Assembly: GCF_005484805.1 (NCBI RefSeq)
Contig: NZ_CP039432.1
Location: 4,526,001 to 4,590,000 of the forward strand
Origin: Rhodococcus sp. SGAir0479
GTDB lineage: Bacteria > Actinomycetota > Actinomycetes > Mycobacteriales > Mycobacteriaceae
DNA: 64,000 bases
Reading direction: 5' to 3'
The translations under genes were made by a program, and so were the position numbers. This document shows positions 62,213-64,000 of the stretch, in pieces. The stretch's first letter is position 1. Every line of letters starts with the position of its first letter. Under the pieces are notes generated by a model. It did no database searches. It was not told the DNA's origin and worked only from the letters and a program-made list of their open reading frames with translations.

Positions 62213-63834
62213 CCGCGCCGCTGCTCGAGGTGGACGCCCTCGACGTCGCGTTCGGATCGGGGCCGACGGCGGTGCGCGCCGTGCGGGAGGCCGGCCTGAC
62301 GGTGCATCCCGGCCAGACGGTCGCGGTGGTCGGCGAGTCCGGATCCGGCAAATCCACGCTCGCGCACGCGATTCTCGGTTTGCTGCCGACAGGCGGACGG
62401 ATCACCGGCGGGCGGATCCGGTTCGACGGCGCCGACCTGGTGGGGGCATCGGCACGGCAGCTCGTCCGAATCCGGGGCAGCGGGATCGGGTTCGTCCCGC
62501 AGGACCCCGCGACCAATCTCAATCCGGTGTGGCCGGTGGGATTCCAGGTGCGGGAGGCGCTGATGGCCAACGGTGTCGCGTCGGGCCGGGCGGCCCGGCG
62601 CCGCGCCGACGAACTGCTCGAGGAGGCCGGGCTCGAGGACGCCGCCGACCGCAGCGGGCACTATCCGCACGAGTTCTCCGGAGGCATGCGGCAGCGGGTC
62701 CTCATCGCGATCGGGCTCGCAGCGCGGCCGAGGCTGTTGATCGCGGACGAACCGACGTCGGCGCTCGACGTGACCGTGCAGCGGCGCGTGCTCGACCACC
62801 TGTCCGGGTTGACACGTGAGCTCGGCACCGCGGTCCTGCTCGTCACCCACGACCTCGGGGTCGCCGCCGAACGCGCCGAGCACGTGGTCGTGATGCACCG
62901 CGGGCGGATCGTGGAGGCGGGCCCGGCCGAGCGTCTACTCACCGATCCCCGGGACGCGTACACCCGCCGGCTCGTCGCGGCGGCGCCGTCGCTCGCGTCG
63001 GCTCGTGCGCGTCCGCGTGCGGCGGCCCCGGCCTCCGCGGCGCCCCCGCTGCTCGTCGTCGACGGCGTGCGCAAGGTGTTCCGGCGGAGGGGCTCGCGGA
63101 TCGGCCGCCGTCGGGCGGTCGTCGAGGTCACGGCGGCCGACGACGTCTCGTTCACCGTTGCCCGCGGCACGACGACCGCGATCGTCGGCGAATCCGGATC
63201 CGGCAAGTCCACCGTCGCCCGGATGGTGTCGGGGCTGCTGTCGCCGGATTCCGGGACGGTGATGTTCGACGGCACCGACCTCACCACCCTGCAGCGGCAG
63301 GCGCCGTTCCGGCGCCGGGTGCAACCCGTGTTCCAGGATCCGTACGGCAGCCTCGATCCCACGTACTCGGTGCAGCGGATCATCGAGGAACCACTACGGG
63401 TGCACCGCGTGGGCGACCGGCGCACGCGGGCCGGGCGGGTGCGCGAGCTGCTCGACCGGGTGGCGCTGCCGTCGGAGACCGCCGACCGATTCCCCGCCGA
63501 ACTGTCCGGAGGGCAACGGCAGCGGGTCGCGATCGCGCGTGCACTCGCGCTCGGCCCGGAGCTCGTCGTCTGCGACGAGGCGGTGTCCGCACTCGACGTC
63601 GTCGTGCAGGACCAGATCCTGCGACTGCTCGACGAGCTGCAACGCGAGCTGGGGCTGACGTACGTCTTCATCAGCCACGACCTCGCGGTGGTACGCGCGA
63701 TCGCGGACCGGGTGGTGGTGATGCACGGTGGTCGGGTGGTCGAGGCGGCCTCCGCGGCCGAGGTGTTCGAACATCCGACGCACGAGTACACGCGACGCCT
63801 GCTCGACGCGATCCCGCGCGGCCGGCGGCGTTGA
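62209..63834 (+). CDS. dppD: Oligopeptide ABC transporter ATPase, fused DppD-DppF
   Basis: A 541-residue protein with two complete ABC domains fused in tandem. The first has Walker A GESGSGKSTLAHA, signature FSGGMRQRV and Walker B LLIADEPTSALD. The second has GESGSGKSTVARM, LSGGQRQRV and LVVCDEAVSALD (Ala for the usual Pro or Thr). A linker of Ala/Pro/Arg joins them. It powers peptide import; the fusion replaces the separate DppD and DppF of other bacteria and is usual in mycobacteria. Confidence 0.93.
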   Translation: MTAPLLEVDALDVAFGSGPTAVRAVREAGLTVHPGQTVAVVGESGSGKSTLAHAILGLLPTGGRITGGRIRFDGADLVGASARQLVRIRGSGIGFVPQDPATNLNPVWPVGFQVREALMANGVASGRAARRRADELLEEAGLEDAADRSGHYPHEFSGGMRQRVLIAIGLAARPRLLIADEPTSALDVTVQRRVLDHLSGLTRELGTAVLLVTHDLGVAAERAEHVVVMHRGRIVEAGPAERLLTDPRDAYTRRLVAAAPSLASARARPRAAAPASAAPPLLVVDGVRKVFRRRGSRIGRRRAVVEVTAADDVSFTVARGTTTAIVGESGSGKSTVARMVSGLLSPDSGTVMFDGTDLTTLQRQAPFRRRVQPVFQDPYGSLDPTYSVQRIIEEPLRVHRVGDRRTRAGRVRELLDRVALPSETADRFPAELSGGQRQRVAIARALALGPELVVCDEAVSALDVVVQDQILRLLDELQRELGLTYVFISHDLAVVRAIADRVVVMHGGRVVEAASAAEVFEHPTHEYTRRLLDAIPRGRRR

Positions 63835-63885
63835 CCAGTCACACGGCGATCGGGGTGGCGACCACCGGCAGGTAGCGTCTGGGCT

Positions 63886-64000
63886 GTGAGTGTTCCCGTG
63901 ACTGATCCTCTGCGGCCGCTGTTGGACCTGCCCGGTGTGGTGGAGGCGGCCGACCGCGCCCGCGACGCGCTCGGCGAGGTGCATCGGCACAAGACCAACC
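63886..64000 (+). CDS. Hypothetical protein, 3' truncated by window end
   Basis: 38 residues are visible (VTDPLRPLLDLPGVVEAADR, ARDALGEVHRHKTN after a short lead). This pattern is that of a conserved mycobacterial protein downstream of dpp (Rv3662-like); no function can be assigned from the fragment. GTG 63886 follows TAGCGT by 7 nt and has no Shine-Dalgarno, suggesting leaderless mRNA; GTG 63898 is an alternative start. Confidence 0.6.
   Translation, partial: MSVPVTDPLRPLLDLPGVVEAADRARDALGEVHRHKTN

Overview
The window comes from a high-GC actinomycete of the order Mycobacteriales, most likely a Rhodococcus/Prescottella/Nocardia-type organism. The evidence is very GC-rich coding sequence, many 4-bp ATGA/GTGA gene overlaps, several probable leaderless starts, and actinobacterial markers: a WhiB4-type protein, a PonA2-type PBP, a MarP-type protease, a Crp/GlxR regulator, an IdeR-type iron box and a Tat-exported cholesterol oxidase. 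From about 14.4 kb to the end, the backbone recalls the gene order of the Mycobacterium tuberculosis Rv3688-Rv3662 region: YqeY, phosphoesterase, ponA2, whiB4, two Get3-like ATPases, DUF4177, RidA, metallo-hydrolase, crp, nth, thioredoxin-like, Nudix, marP, ephE, a holin-like membrane protein, acs and dppABCD. Lineage-specific blocks are inserted into it. The synteny is from memory, not from a search. I see no IS element, prophage or CRISPR array.

Layout. 0-8 kb: small regulatory and metabolic genes (methyltransferase, TetR/SDR pair, SRPBCC protein), the furA-katA oxidative-stress operon, a candidate 20-residue membrane peptide, a RibD-like reductase, a YdjM-like membrane hydrolase and a MerR/HspR-like regulator. 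8-12.5 kb: cholesterol oxidase with a KstR-like box, an Asp-nucleophile alpha/beta hydrolase, and a siderophore-binding lipoprotein under an IdeR-type box. 12.5-14.3 kb: a ClgR/PopR-type regulator ending in Leu-Ala-Ala faces a two-gene clpP operon. One ClpP keeps the Ser-His-Asp triad and its partner has lost Ser and Asp. tRNA-Pro(CGG) follows. 14.4-26.6 kb: conserved envelope, redox and ATPase genes with a TetR-SDR insertion.

26.6-35.3 kb is a catabolic island between the metallo-hydrolase and crp. Five consecutive genes encode the pathway 3-hydroxyanthranilate -> 2-amino-3-carboxymuconate semialdehyde -> 2-aminomuconate semialdehyde -> 2-aminomuconate -> 4-oxalocrotonate -> 2-oxopent-4-enoate. 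An SDR, an MHS-type transporter, a LysR regulator and an arylformamidase-like hydrolase flank them. TTCGG-type motifs recur in the intergenic regions. 35.5-46.6 kb: crp, nth, redox/Nudix/marP operon, ephE, nhaA, a second MHS transporter and exported proteins.

46.6-54.8 kb is a second accessory block: an aliphatic amidase cluster amiC-amiS-amiE-amiB (sensor, channel, amidase, ClpB-like AAA+ protein). It has a divergent MarR gene and no AmiR, and TTTCA-N2-TGAAA palindromes lie in both promoter regions. A large NB-ARC/LuxR regulator lies downstream. 54.8-64 kb: exported beta-propeller protein, acetyl-CoA synthetase with a consensus CRP site upstream, and the dppABCD oligopeptide importer. Both ends of the window cut genes.
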